Positions 42,901 to 52,893 of a DNA stretch of 64,000 bases are shown here, in pieces. The position numbers and the translations under genes are program-made. Location: the NCBI RefSeq assembly GCF_963678635.1, contig NC_087062.1, positions 80,762,751-80,826,750 on the forward strand. The letters run 5' to 3'. Below the pieces are notes generated by a model. It did no database searches. It had not been told where the DNA came from and saw only the letters and a list, made by a program, of their open reading frames with translations. The first letter of the stretch is position 1. Each line of letters begins with the position of its first letter. This stretch comes from Symsagittifera roscoffensis (lineage: Eukaryota > Xenacoelomorpha > Acoela > Convolutidae).

Positions 42901-44265
42901 CTGGAGAACGCCACGAACAAGACAAGGGAGGAAGCACCACCCCTCGTGAAACAAGTCTGGAGTTTTCTGGAGAAACAACTGGAGCTGGCCGAAACAAGAG
43001 ACATGACGGTGGCTAGATTTGTCTCGGCCGCCAATGAAGTGACGATTGGAGGGTTCTGGAGAGAGCACGCCAAAGGCGAATTGAAGACTAGGAGGGATTA
43101 CGAGATTCTCAAGTTCTTGAGTCCTTGCTGGGAGAAGGAATTCTTGGCAGGAATATTCGGTACCACGGCGACTATCTTTGGAGCCTTCGTGCAGGAGATA
43201 CTGGGCATGCCCATCAGCCTGCTCTTGGCCCTGTATTTGGTCTACCCCAGATACTTGTTCAACATGGGCCCAGCATACATGTTTAGTCGAGGAGTGGAGA
43301 CACTTCGAGTTGATGGGTACCTGGCACTAGTACTCTTGACCCATGGGGAATTGGTGTCGTTTCATCGATTAATGGAATATGGAGAGCCTATGTCTATGGG
43401 GAGAGTCCACACGAGCATTGAAACCAGCTCCTACAAGTGTGCCGCAGGGTTGAAGACGTTGCTAGTACAATACCTCATGATGCAAAATCGGCACATGACG
43501 GGTGAAGATGAGAATCCAACTTCGAGAGAAGAATGGAAGAAGACGAACAGAGGGATGCCTCTGCTGACGGACTTATGCCTGGCAATGAGGTCGGACCCAA
43601 TGGGGATAATCCGGGGCCTAGAGGAGGTGGTGACCTGCATTTATGGTCCAGCAGTGACGTACGCGTTCCCAGACCCCCTGGTGACAACGTATCGTCACTC
43701 TGTAACGCACTTGAGTCTTATCAGTATACTGGATGGGACGGCGTTAAATTGGTGTCAGCAGGAGGTGCTCAGAGGGCGAATGAGCAACACGGTACTCTTT
43801 GGAAAGGTGAAAGATGCCGAGCTAATAGTGTACAACTTCAGGGGGCAAATGCAATGTAGAATGGGAGGCAAGCGAGAGGGTCCCATCGAAATGTATCCCA
43901 AATTCTGGAACTTGAACCCATTGACGGCGGACGGACGAGAAATCTTGAGAATTCCTGCCTGGAAGGAGTGCTTCGCACTGGTGAAGAGGGAGCTGGAGAC
44001 CATAATGGAGAAAGAAATCCTCCCAGCCACCATGCCTGAGTTACCAATAGTCAGGAGGATGACCTTAGGAATGAACAGTCCCTTGGTAGTTCCCTCCATA
44101 ATGGCGAGGATTACGACGGAGGAAACGCAGAAGGATTTCACTGATGGCTGGGACCCCCTGTTCATCGGCTACACGGCGGCGGTCTACTTCCATACCAGCG
44201 AGATGAAGGTAAATTCGTGGACGACGCAAGCGAAAAAGAGTAGAGGTTCACAGCCCCCCGGATAA
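39883..44265 (+). CDS. ORF5: coiled coil plus SGNH/GDSL-hydrolase-like protein, copy B
   Basis: Same length and order of parts as in copy A. The presumed catalytic block reads D-G-I-H here (41248-41259), the commoner form of block V, so copy B is more likely the ancestral state and copy A carries G to A. Other visible changes: LKGLG for LKRLG (near 40555), LVSFH for LVPFH and EPMSMG for EPLSMG (near 43356-43395). There is no frame damage over 4.4 kb. The stop TAA at 44263-44265 is followed in frame by ORF6. Confidence 0.8.
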   Translation: MAQGEFPLPTRPTVRSTSQSSSRVPSMSRTQQTTEAYPDLGVLKKELEKTQKERNKANLDRDQAKLDREKVQLERDQAVNERDQTLRLLEMQKAEHQQELRVRENAANRDQLRSELDRIEQRQRELDAQKGARPKERVVTSSRPESRMEVDEAPRARARFNLDREAREHMSEGLEVWIPNDATSSLRSLETQPIRPLMDVELPGYTPTSTSSDSQVSGGSSRLKGLGERLRQKSRESSARPELPPTWREQPVRSVVISSYKKNTEGRYHRHNRLDWSAEQKARRDCFHDAAWVQYLAPPRVPEGAVHLIVGDSLVRVLTRIRSHWQTGILSFAGAATPQMLATLDMLGMTKVYTVTLMVGTNDVSRGEARKITRLHDKVSCLLEELRIQMDPILLTICTVPYNMMFDQHALEMNEKVRNLNKVIRDIHRKSVLPVRLLDVAERMEKEGFPEDTSSDGIHFDRPRGAEWLNDVFQEHINALEADLLETAQFTLGPPPNPPFLASRALSGRLGPRVDTRDSSRSSQTRLQSATPMESEEVTSSTPPSSAISSVVVAESKREKKSMETARLRYPEKVKELDLESLECRRELAETLGIERVSHEDLNRHHCVDWLKGHEAHFSRAKLMETTDLTGIPTKAIMGPINYRPLKLLGSPGLIAEPPKHRTSIARIRLATPAQLKVVDKLLNPGETGLPDAAYEGSKLAEDPRYGKPCGSTQLAKTLAVYDRADPAAARVVIVAGSDFEGTSPKLFWPETLIYSLPGAELNQMLTLVVAIKSEMPCKPELLLFAGMNDHLHAMGFLEQLKGDEIPTSRKIWEAIQALFAAMNEVQENVVSRFGSKTKVVFTTSPGYANMPPALQFVYAVLILIAEGNEWRILMAAPNRELEPSNLRLRKSELAAAWADISHALRGFYGLADILIVLDEVLLLEISNFARQLKFSPVIGDDHPAICKLTASLWFRSMDVKITNSTSKSRGPSNERRNVAETEKQLESMKYRLTQENGWWPFLTPRLENATNKTREEAPPLVKQVWSFLEKQLELAETRDMTVARFVSAANEVTIGGFWREHAKGELKTRRDYEILKFLSPCWEKEFLAGIFGTTATIFGAFVQEILGMPISLLLALYLVYPRYLFNMGPAYMFSRGVETLRVDGYLALVLLTHGELVSFHRLMEYGEPMSMGRVHTSIETSSYKCAAGLKTLLVQYLMMQNRHMTGEDENPTSREEWKKTNRGMPLLTDLCLAMRSDPMGIIRGLEEVVTCIYGPAVTYAFPDPLVTTYRHSVTHLSLISILDGTALNWCQQEVLRGRMSNTVLFGKVKDAELIVYNFRGQMQCRMGGKREGPIEMYPKFWNLNPLTADGREILRIPAWKECFALVKRELETIMEKEILPATMPELPIVRRMTLGMNSPLVVPSIMARITTEETQKDFTDGWDPLFIGYTAAVYFHTSEMKVNSWTTQAKKSRGSQPPG

Positions 44266-47200
44266 GAGGTGCGGAAGGTCTTGAGAACTCTAGAGAAGGA
44301 GGGACTTGAGAACATGCTACCCATATGGGATGATGGCAGGATGATCGTGATGGAGGGGCACGTCGCATTGGTGGACGACATGAAATTTGCCACGAGAAAA
44401 TATAAGGCACCCTATGGCTTGGAACAGGTGGAAATAAGACAGGAGGGAACAGAACTAGATGCAGCAGGTCAATTGCATGTAGCACTGACGGAATACAAAA
44501 AGCTGGATCCTACGACACCATCACCACTGTCCGTGGACACGCCTGGAGACAAGAGGAGTGGACCCGTCGAGGACCTATTTAAGAAAATTCTCGAGAGAAG
44601 GAGACATGAGTCAGAAGAAGAGAGTATGGATGAAACTCTCAGTGAAGCCGGTGAAGACATGGAAGTGGGGAATACGCCTGAACCAGGGCCATCAGGGGAG
44701 GAGCTCACCACTCAAGAGCTGTTGAAAGACTTGAGCGAGGAGAATTGGGCAGATACTGCCACACCACCCCTGATTCCGTCCCCCCGGAAGGATCTGGAAT
44801 TGCCATTGGCAAGTGAGACCTTCAATATGGGGATGATACTCTTGAGCTCGGAGGAAAGGGAAAAGAACACTTTCGAAGGGAACAGGGACATATTCCTGGG
44901 ATCACTGAAGGACGATGCTTGGCAGGAGTTCTTGGAAGAACTCAATCAAGAAGTGGGCAGCGAGACGACGCTGGACAAATTCAAGGAGGAACTGTGGGAC
45001 ACAGTCGTAAGATTTGGAGAACCGCTTCTGATAGGAACGGGCCTGGATGAGAAGGCGAGAAAAGAGCTACTGAGCAAGCTGGTAGAGCTGAGGAATTCAC
45101 GATCGAAGACTAGAGAAGAAAAATGTGAGGACAGCTCTACTCGGAGACAAAAAGCTGTAGATAAAATGGTTGATGATATAAAAAGGGATAAGGTTGGGAC
45201 TAGTAATATGATTCAAAGTACTAATATCCTTAAGGCTCGAGCAGGGGGGAGGCAAGAGTTGGAAGGAGTGGATGGAGAGGTCGAATCAGTGATGGTAGCC
45301 ACAACACCCTCAAGTAGAGATGTGAAGACTCGCAAGAGGAAGAGAGAAGTGGAAGGATTGGGTAGTCCTTCAGTGGATGCTGTTTCGGAAAGAAACTTGA
45401 GAGAGACGGCGCCCATGGTTTTGGCTCGATGCAAGACGGCGGCATACAAGAGCAGCTCGGAGCTCAGAAGACCACTTGAAGTAGAGAGGGAAATAGAGGT
45501 TTCCACCAGTTCGACATCGGAGGAAGACTTCAAGCCTCAGAAGATAAACGTGAAGATAGGTTCAACGAACGGACAGACATGGGAAGTAGATGTCGGCAAA
45601 GAATGGATCTCGAAGGCACACCAGGCCACGGGCAAGCGAGTGACAAGTGATCCATTGGAAAGGAACAAGACGAGGAACACCTCCCGGACGTGGTGGGTGG
45701 CCCTTGAAACATTGAAAGAAATGGAGGACTGCTGGAAGAAGTTGGACAGTGGAGTAGCTCACAAGCGACGCAATTGGGCCACCCAGCAAAAGGCCGAGGT
45801 TAATAGAATAGAAATGGCAAATCATCTGAAGAGGTCCTGGCAGAGTTTGTTGAAGGATCATTTTGAAGAATCAATGAGGACACCCTCATCAGCACCACCA
45901 TTAATGGCGAATCCCTTCGTTAGAACTGCAGGACAATTAATGTTCACCTGGAGTCTGGTGGGGATAGAGTTGGAAACACTGACCTCGTATGACAGGCTGA
46001 AGTTGGGAAGCAAGAAGCTAGATGTGTATCAGGCACTGATGCAACACGTAGCCAGGGACAACTCAGGCTTGAGCCTGGCCAGAAGAAAGGATGCCACGTG
46101 TTTCTTGAGATGGATAATATCGATGATGTCTGATAGCACCATCTTGGCATGCCAACAGAGAGCAAGCGTAAGCAAAACCATGGAAAAAAGAGTCTCAACG
46201 GTCATCTTGAACGTGTATCAGAGCACAGGAATAGAAAAGGAAGAGGGTTCCAGACTATCCCTAGAGAACCATAGGAAGCTAGACGAGGTACGGAGGTTTT
46301 ATAATAAGAAGTTCGAAGAAGAACATGATGTTCACCGTAACCTGGCCTCGTCAGAGCAGTACTCGAGAATCAGCGAGAAGGGGGAATACCAATATGTGTC
46401 TGGAGTGATGGGAATGGCCTACAACCCCTTCTTAGACTCGGAAGCTGGAGGCGCCCACAGGAACCATGAGATAGCGGAGCTACTGAAGTTTTGGACAGAA
46501 AGAATAATGGAAATAGACGCGGTGGAAAAAGAGGGGCCGAGCCTGGGCCTGATTCTTGAGAAAACACCAGAGGTGGTGAGCATACCGCGTTCAAACAAGA
46601 GAGTTGAAGTGAACATGGGCGATGGAAATGGCTTGTTAACCACGAACTTGGGAGTGGTATGGAAGCTATTAAGACCCTCCTGGTGTCCACATCCCCACGC
46701 GAGTCTGATCGAGGAAACCACCGAGCGAGTGAGGTTAGCACCAACGGAAGATGAAGATCTGGCAAAGTTGAGTGTGCTGCATAAGCTAATTTCACCTCAG
46801 ATGCAAGAGCCAAGCGAAAAGACTAGTAATCCCGGGTCAGCAAAGAAATTGGAGCCGGGTAGCTGTCTGGATTCGACGTGTGGAAACGGAGAGCACACCT
46901 GCGATGGACGGTCATGCGTTAGAATACTGTCATTTCAAAAAGAAGACCTGGTCACTTTGTTCGAAGACATAACAGAAAGGGAGAAAAGTGAAGTGCAAAT
47001 AGTAGCGGAGTGTTACGCGAGAACCACGGTGAATATAGCGACAGCTCTCGGATTCTTCTCGAGAATGTGTAGTCTGCAGTCACTGGAAAGACTAGAATCT
47101 GAACATCATTTAGTGACGGCGTTGAGCGTAGAATCATGGCCCGGGGTGTTGCAGGTGACTCAAAAACACATCCGGAGCTGGAAGGTTAGTCTCGAGGCGG

Positions 47201-48450
47201 AAATGGGATTTCCCATGAGCGAAGCTTATGGCTTGCCATTGAACGCGAAATCGCTGATAGGGTCAATGATGGCCAACTTGTGCGGAAGTCACTACCCACT
47301 GCACATGGTGATGGTGGAAGCATCCAGCCAGCGAGTACTGGTGGACAAGGCCTTCTCGGTGCCCAAGTGCGTGAGGCTGGCTCGGGCATCGCATCACTCG
47401 CATAAGCTGTTGAGGAAAATCAGAGGGACAGTGCCGAAGGAGTTGAGAGATGACTTGAGTGAAATCTGGGGAGAAGAACTTTTGAAGTTGGAAAGTGAGA
47501 ACACGAGCGATCACGAGAGACAAAACGTGATCGGAAAACCTGTGGGAAGTGCTCCAAACCTGGAAGATAACGACACGATGCATGAGAAAATGATGGAGCT
47601 TGAGCCTCTCTTGGAAGCCTCGGGGGAGCGTAACCTCAGGAGCATTGAAATCACCCATGGAGAATGCCCATGCCACTGTTTAGCGCAAACGGTGTGGTAT
47701 CCAGATCACAAGAACCTTTGCCTGGTGTGGGATATGGAAGAAATCCGGTCGATCGGACTACCGGATCACCGACAGAAGGTGACGATCTTGGTAGTGAGTA
47801 CGATCTTGGCTCTGAGATGGATAGAAGAGAATATAACGAAGTATCGGGAAGCGGGGACGCCAACGGCAGAGTCAATATACGCGATAGACTACAGTTGGAG
47901 ACTCGAGTTGTTTGAGACTGCGTGCAAGGTATTCGCCATACCAACGGAAGTCAGACATGTCTGGAGCCGTTTGAGGTACTTCCCATGGTTTCGGGCGACG
48001 CTGACGTCCTGGTTGTACATGACAACGAAAGATCACATGAGAAAACATCAAAAGGAGTATCGACAGTTCCAGGCCGAGATTGGGCTGGAAGCTTTCAAGA
48101 GACCCCTGTTAACCCATCGTAATGCAATCACGACAGGATGGAAGAGAGTGGGTAAAATGTCTAGAGACAATACCAAGGCGAGGGAATCGATACTAGAGGA
48201 GGACCTGGCGAAGAACGTGAGCTTGAGCCTGCACAACTCCTTTTGTTTGAACCGGGAATCTAGGGTGAAGGCACTACCCAACCAAGCAAAGAGGTTGCAA
48301 GAGCAAAGAGAATGGATGCGATCCTACGAGCAGCTGAAGGCTTGGGAGGAGATTGTGATTACCTCCGATGATGAAGAGGAACTGTTGAGACAGTTTGCCG
48401 TATCTAGTACTTCAGGGTGCAGTACCTCCAAGGCGAAGAGTGCGAGATGA
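44266..48450 (+). CDS. ORF6: giant protein of unknown family, copy B
   Basis: Same as in copy A, with few changes (VEDLFKK for VEDRFKK near 44572, KALPNQ for KALSNQ near 48277). It is intact over 4.18 kb and in frame with ORF5 across one TAA. The cysteine cluster and the C-terminal LHNSFC block are unchanged. Confidence 0.78.
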   Translation, partial: EVRKVLRTLEKEGLENMLPIWDDGRMIVMEGHVALVDDMKFATRKYKAPYGLEQVEIRQEGTELDAAGQLHVALTEYKKLDPTTPSPLSVDTPGDKRSGPVEDLFKKILERRRHESEEESMDETLSEAGEDMEVGNTPEPGPSGEELTTQELLKDLSEENWADTATPPLIPSPRKDLELPLASETFNMGMILLSSEEREKNTFEGNRDIFLGSLKDDAWQEFLEELNQEVGSETTLDKFKEELWDTVVRFGEPLLIGTGLDEKARKELLSKLVELRNSRSKTREEKCEDSSTRRQKAVDKMVDDIKRDKVGTSNMIQSTNILKARAGGRQELEGVDGEVESVMVATTPSSRDVKTRKRKREVEGLGSPSVDAVSERNLRETAPMVLARCKTAAYKSSSELRRPLEVEREIEVSTSSTSEEDFKPQKINVKIGSTNGQTWEVDVGKEWISKAHQATGKRVTSDPLERNKTRNTSRTWWVALETLKEMEDCWKKLDSGVAHKRRNWATQQKAEVNRIEMANHLKRSWQSLLKDHFEESMRTPSSAPPLMANPFVRTAGQLMFTWSLVGIELETLTSYDRLKLGSKKLDVYQALMQHVARDNSGLSLARRKDATCFLRWIISMMSDSTILACQQRASVSKTMEKRVSTVILNVYQSTGIEKEEGSRLSLENHRKLDEVRRFYNKKFEEEHDVHRNLASSEQYSRISEKGEYQYVSGVMGMAYNPFLDSEAGGAHRNHEIAELLKFWTERIMEIDAVEKEGPSLGLILEKTPEVVSIPRSNKRVEVNMGDGNGLLTTNLGVVWKLLRPSWCPHPHASLIEETTERVRLAPTEDEDLAKLSVLHKLISPQMQEPSEKTSNPGSAKKLEPGSCLDSTCGNGEHTCDGRSCVRILSFQKEDLVTLFEDITEREKSEVQIVAECYARTTVNIATALGFFSRMCSLQSLERLESEHHLVTALSVESWPGVLQVTQKHIRSWKVSLEAEMGFPMSEAYGLPLNAKSLIGSMMANLCGSHYPLHMVMVEASSQRVLVDKAFSVPKCVRLARASHHSHKLLRKIRGTVPKELRDDLSEIWGEELLKLESENTSDHERQNVIGKPVGSAPNLEDNDTMHEKMMELEPLLEASGERNLRSIEITHGECPCHCLAQTVWYPDHKNLCLVWDMEEIRSIGLPDHRQKVTILVVSTILALRWIEENITKYREAGTPTAESIYAIDYSWRLELFETACKVFAIPTEVRHVWSRLRYFPWFRATLTSWLYMTTKDHMRKHQKEYRQFQAEIGLEAFKRPLLTHRNAITTGWKRVGKMSRDNTKARESILEEDLAKNVSLSLHNSFCLNRESRVKALPNQAKRLQEQREWMRSYEQLKAWEEIVITSDDEEELLRQFAVSSTSGCSTSKAKSAR

Positions 48451-48879
48451 GCAGGTGGCTCGAATGGATCTTGAGTCTTGAGAGGGAAAGGGGGGCTTGA
48501 GCGTGGATCCGGGTGAAACTTGGATTCACGAAAAAGAAGTTTTAACAAAGCAAATATTGTTATTAATATACTATATTTATTATATAAATCAAAATGCTGC
48601 ATGACAATTTCCTGATTGAATAGGACAAAAGAAATTTTAAATGATTGGCTCGGAAAGCAAGAATTCAAGGGTGCAGGTGTGTGCAGATTTTGATTGCTGT
48701 TTAGCGATAGTGTGAAAATTTTACATGGCTGTGAATTTTGGGGTGTAGATAAGCTTAAGTCTGCTGCAAACTTCTGTAAATGACCACTGGCACTGTATCT
48801 TGAGTAACACTCGGTTTTCTGGGACTCACTGGCAGAAGACAGCACGCGATGAGGACATCGATCTCGAGTCCGGGGAGTA
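48451..48879 (+). promoter_or_regulatory. 3' untranslated region and polypurine tract, copy B
   Basis: Same as in copy A: the upstream purine run at 48480-48501 and the LTR-proximal GGGGAG at 48872-48877, followed by TA and the TGTG start of LTR 3. Confidence 0.65.
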
Positions 48880-49784
48880 TGTGCCAGTCGGTCATATTCG
48901 GAAGTTTGACCTTGAGAGAAGCAAAAAACACTTGATTTTGGAGTGAAATTTAGTTTTTCAAAATTTCGAATGGAACCTGTCATGCACGATTTTCTCGCGA
49001 TAACTGAAAATCAGAAAAGAGAAGTCAGAACGATCGAGTGACAATCGCGGGAAAGTTGCTAGAAAAATCAGTGGGAAATTGCTATTCGCAATTTCAGTAG
49101 CAATAATAATCGAGAGTAGAGCTGTCCCATCTGAAACAGAGACGAGCGCATTCCCACGAACTGGATTGTTGTGACTGGAGTACTATTATTAACTGGACCA
49201 GAGTGAACCTTCGGTGGAAAGGTGGACAGCTGGAGTGTCCCAATGGTTCACCAGAACTCACAGTCTAGAGTACAAACTTGTTCTTGTTATTGAAACTGAC
49301 TAACATTAAACTCATTTTAGTTACTTTATTGATTCTTGAGTTGCTTACCGACTTATTTACTTCCTGGTTCTTGAGCGTGCTACAATGTGAGTACTAATTT
49401 AAATTTCTAGAGTGTGTTTTATAATTGTTATGTTGAGGTAAGGCGAGTTTTAGGTTGATCCATCTGAAATGGATCAAAGTTCCACTGTCTAATAAAAAGT
49501 AACTTAACGGATTGTTCCAACCCGGTTTTTAACGGCGTTCATGTATTTTGGGTATCTAGAGACCTAAGTATGGGGACGTTTCTAATTCTAGAGTGGGGGG
49601 ATATTTTAGTAGTAGCCTTTAAGCTGTAACGGGTCGTAGTCTCATGTCACAAACGAACCGAACTGGCTCCGACCGTTCTTGAGGTAGAAAAACACAAGAG
49701 CTGGTGTCCCTGAGCCTTGAGCCAGTGGTTATAGGGCCTATTTTTCTTAAGCCTCATGTGTGACTGCAGTAGACGAATGTTACA
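48880..49784 (+). repeat. LTR 3 (905 bp)
   Basis: This is the right-hand LTR of copy B. By eye it differs from LTR 1 at three places (CACCAG for CACGAG near 49252, and two changes near 49701-49714). The AATAAA signal is at 49491-49496. Homology to the other LTRs ends at TACA (49784), after which unrelated AT-rich flank starts, which fixes the LTR end. Confidence 0.92.
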
Positions 49785-50381
49785 AAAAACTTGAAAAATT
49801 TATACAAATTAGAAAATTGGCCTCTCAAAAACTTTCACGGGGCTAGGACTTTTACCAGACCGACCATTTACCAGACCGACTTTTTACCAGACCACGATGC
49901 AATAATTCAATTAAGATAAGTTTAAATTAATGGAAAATTAGAAAAGGAAGCGGGTTAGAACAAGCAAAACTTAGCTAAGAAACCGTGAAATCATTGTCTT
50001 TAACCAGACTAAACGGCGTCATTACATCTATCAATCAAATAGACTCTCTCATAAAGAAAACTTGTTTCTCACATCTAACTAGGCAATATGATTTCATTAG
50101 GCCAATGAGAAATACACCGAAACAACTTCTAAGCCGAATAAAAACAAAACCTAACGAAAAAAATCTTCTGCCAAGCCGGAGAGGTTCAACAGAGCCGAAG
50201 TACAGCAGTGCCAAAAAAGGCGGGAAAAATTTAGTTTACTTTAAACGCATTTTCTGAAGTGGGGTAAATTACTGACGCTAATTAACAAAAGAAAATCACT
50301 CCTATTTTGGCGTCAAAATGTCTGCAACTGCGAATTAAACAATTATCTTGGCGCTACAACGTCTGAGTTGTCGCTCAAAAG
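49785..50381. other. AT-rich flank, no gene recognised
   Basis: Right flank of the giant tandem. It holds three spaced copies of TTTACCAGACC(GAC) at about 49851-49895, a short repeat of unknown meaning. A 90-codon plus-strand frame at 49985-50257 is lysine- and serine-rich, resembles nothing I know and is probably chance. TTGGCG occurs twice before the next repeat (near 50317 and 50349). Confidence 0.5.
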
Positions 50382-50633
50382 TGTCTTTTTGGATTGTAAA
50401 CGATTGGCGTTTAATTATTAATTACCATTCTTAATCTGATCAAAATTGTTTATGTTCGGCACCGTTGATCATGGTTTTCCTTTTCGACACTGTTGAACAG
50501 ATTTTTTTCGGCACTGTTGTACATCGGCACTAGTGTATTGGCCCACCGGAGATGGTTCTTTGTGTGGTCCTTTTTAACATCGGGTCGACAAAATCGTTAC
50601 TATTTTGGGCTATCGGTCAGAACGAATACATGT

Positions 50634-50833
50634 CAGTATTTAGACAACCGCGTATTCAGACTGGTCAGTATTTAGACAAATACTGTTTCAACCAATCAGA
50701 ATCGAGACAATAAGAAATTATTAAATAATTATTATTTATTTCAGATTATTTATGTCTTTTCTCGATTCTGATTGGTTCATTCAGTATTTGTCTAAATACT
50801 GACGAGTATGAATACGCGGCTGTCTAAATACTG
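50634..50833. mobile_element. 200-bp foldback (MITE-like) element, unit 1
   Basis: Left arm (50634-50710) and right arm (about 50755-50833) are inverted copies of each other: CAGTATTTAGACA at the tips, then CGCGTATTCA, a second GTCAGTATTTAGACAAATACTG, and CCAATCAGAATCGAGA next to a short AT-rich loop. It would fold into a nearly complete hairpin and has no coding capacity. No clear target duplication is visible at the tips, so the transposon family is not assigned. Confidence 0.75.
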
Positions 50834-51687
50834 GCTGCACTCCGGTCAGAACGCTCAGACTAACTTAATTACATGCAAAATAGTGAGCTCATGGCTGGGT
50901 CTCAGTATCCCCAGAACACGATGTCACCCCTAAAAACAGGTCTATCACTTGTTTTTGTTCAGTAGATGGAAATCATCAGCCCCATCAAAGATGGATCAAC
51001 CCTTTCACTCAGCACCTAGCTTCTCATTATCTGAAAGCAAATTTAGATGTTATTGATTCAATTCAGGTCATAACCGGAAGCTACAAGTTGTTTTAAATTA
51101 GAGTTACAGTTCTCTTCAAGAGACCCTTCCGGATTCTGGAATCCGGACAGAGCGGTCTTATCGTCCTTCCGGAAGTCTGGTAAACTCGTTCCAATACCAT
51201 TCCTGTTTCTCGGCAAATCTGCAGTAACAATTGTACAGTTACAATCGTTTCTATTCGTAATGGTCAATCACTATAATTTCTTCGTTCGATGCTATTTTCT
51301 CGTTCGCCCTGTCTGTTTCAACGAATATTGTTCTTCTGTTTTTCACATTTTTCAGTTTAAGCTAAATTTCAAGGTCGTGACGTGTTTTTATTTCAGAACG
51401 AATTTTTGAAGTTTATTATATCACGCCAAACTGATTGTCTTTTTGGATTGTAAACGATTGGCGTTTAATTATTAATTACCATTCTTAATCTGATCAAAAT
51501 TGTTTATGTTCGGCACCGTTGATCATGGTTTTCCTTTTCGACACTGTTGAACAGATTTTTTTCGGCACTGTTGTACATCGGCACTAGTGTATTGGCCCAC
51601 CGGAGATGGTTCTTTGTGTGGTCCTTTTTAACATCGGGTCGACAAAATCGTTACTATTTTGGGCTATCGGTCAGAACGAATACATGT

Positions 51688-51887
51688 CAGTATTTAGACA
51701 ACCGCGTATTCAGACTGGTCAGTATTTAGACAAATACTGTTTCAACCAATCAGAATCGAGACAATAAGAAATTATTAAATAATTATTATTTATTTCAGAT
51801 TATTTATGTCTTTTCTCGATTCTGATTGGTTCATTCGGTATTTGTCTAAATACTGACGAGTATGAATACGCGGCTGTCTAAATACTG
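51688..51887. mobile_element. 200-bp foldback (MITE-like) element, unit 2
   Basis: Copy of the 50634 element inside the second 1054-bp unit. One change (CATTCGG for CATTCAG) slightly weakens arm pairing. It was duplicated with its unit, not inserted separately. Confidence 0.75.
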
Positions 51888-52489
51888 GCTGCACTCCGGT
51901 CAGAACGCTCAGACTAACTTAATTACATGCAAAATAGTGAGCTCATGGCTGGGTCTCAGTATCCCCAGAACACGATGTCACCCCTAAAAACAGGTCTATC
52001 ACTTGTTTTTGTTCAGTAGATGGAAATCATCAGCCCCATCGAAGATGGATCAACCCTTTCACTCAGCACCTAGCTTCTCATTATCTGAAAGCAAATTTAG
52101 ATGTTATTGATTCAATTCAGGTCATAACCGGAAGCTACAAGTTGTTTTAAATTAGAGTTACAGTTCTCTTCAAGAGACCCTTCCGGATTCTGGAATCCGG
52201 ACAGAGCGGTCTTATCGTCCTTCCGGAAGTCTGGTAAACTCGTTCCAATACCATTCCTGTTTCTCGGCAAATCTGCAGTAACAATTGTACAGTTACAATT
52301 GTTTCTATTCGTAATGGTCAATCACTATAATTTCTTCGTTCGATGCTATTTTCTCGTTCGCCCTGTCTGTTTCAACGAATATTGTTCTTCTGTTTTTCAC
52401 ATTTTTCAGTTTAAGCTAAATTTCAAGGTCGTGACGTGTTTTTATTTCAGAACGAATTTTTGAAGTTTATTATATCACGCCAAACTGAT

Positions 52490-52893
52490 CATTCTTAATT
52501 CGCCAAACTGTTCGATTACTACAGCTAATCTACCAAATCGTTCAATCTTCCCAGTCTGATGATATAAGGAAAATTCTATGCATTTTGGCGCCATTCTGGT
52601 CTAATTTCACATACTCCCCGGACAGCCCGATCAATGTCTTCATTGAGTCTCTTTAAAATGGTACAGTGGCTTCGAAAAGAATTTACAAAATACATGAACT
52701 TACTTTTATCCCTCTCACATCGACTTACTGCAGAATAAAAATGGCATAAAACTACACTTTTATAGCCTTCCAAATTTTTTGGGTAATCTGCACTTTTGAG
52801 GATATGACTTAAGATAAAATATTTTTTCCGACTTCTAACGTCTATGTCCCGACTTAAAACTTTTTCTCCTAGGTTTAAAAAATGTTGGGACAC
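52490..52893 (-). mobile_element. 3' end and LTR start of an old relative of the giant element
   Basis: On the minus strand, TCCGGGGAGTATGTG (52622-52608) is identical to the polypurine tract/LTR junction of the giant element (26848-26862). The homology extends upstream as GA(A/G)GACAT(T/C)GATC before it. So the LTR of an older relative should start at 52611 and read toward lower coordinates. After TGTG the LTR sequence is not alignable by eye. A 105-codon frame at 52893-52576 crosses the junction and has no known relative; if the junction is real, that frame is chance. Confidence 0.5.

Larger units (their letters stand above)
4852..49784 (+). mobile_element. Two tandem copies of a giant Ty3/gypsy-type LTR retrotransposon sharing the middle LTR
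   Basis: The order is LTR (4852-5756), body A (5757-26858), LTR (26859-27763), body B (27764-48879), LTR (48880-49784). Each element including both LTRs is about 22.9 kb, far above the 5-10 kb usual for the group. The two bodies differ only by scattered substitutions, a 13-bp difference in the minisatellite and a one-base deletion in pol of copy A. Pol has the order protease, RT, RNase H, integrase with a GPY/F module, which defines Ty3/gypsy. Every ORF is on the plus strand. The outer flanks are ATAAA (left) and AAAAA (right), so there is no exact target-site duplication (4 of 5 match). The near-identity of the three LTRs means recent activity or recent duplication. Confidence 0.92.
50382..52489. 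repeat. 1054-bp direct tandem duplication (50382-51435 and 51436-52489)
   Basis: Both units start TGTCTTTTTGGATTG and end CGCCAAACTGAT. Only about three substitutions are visible (near 50782/51836, 50987/52041, 51245/52299). The small frames repeated in each (60 codons plus, 69 codons minus) look like chance. Each unit has a foldback element in its first half. The outer end of unit 2 is 122 bp from the TGTG LTR-like start at 52611, and the left end starts with TGT, so the whole block might be the duplicated LTR of the old minus-strand element; this is a guess. Confidence 0.9.

Noticed and set aside
49985-50257. 90-codon plus-strand ORF
   Set aside because: No similarity, no context and low-complexity composition; expected by chance.
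52576-52893. 105-codon minus-strand protein gene
   Set aside because: It crosses the likely polypurine tract/LTR junction of an old element and resembles nothing known; kept only as a note.
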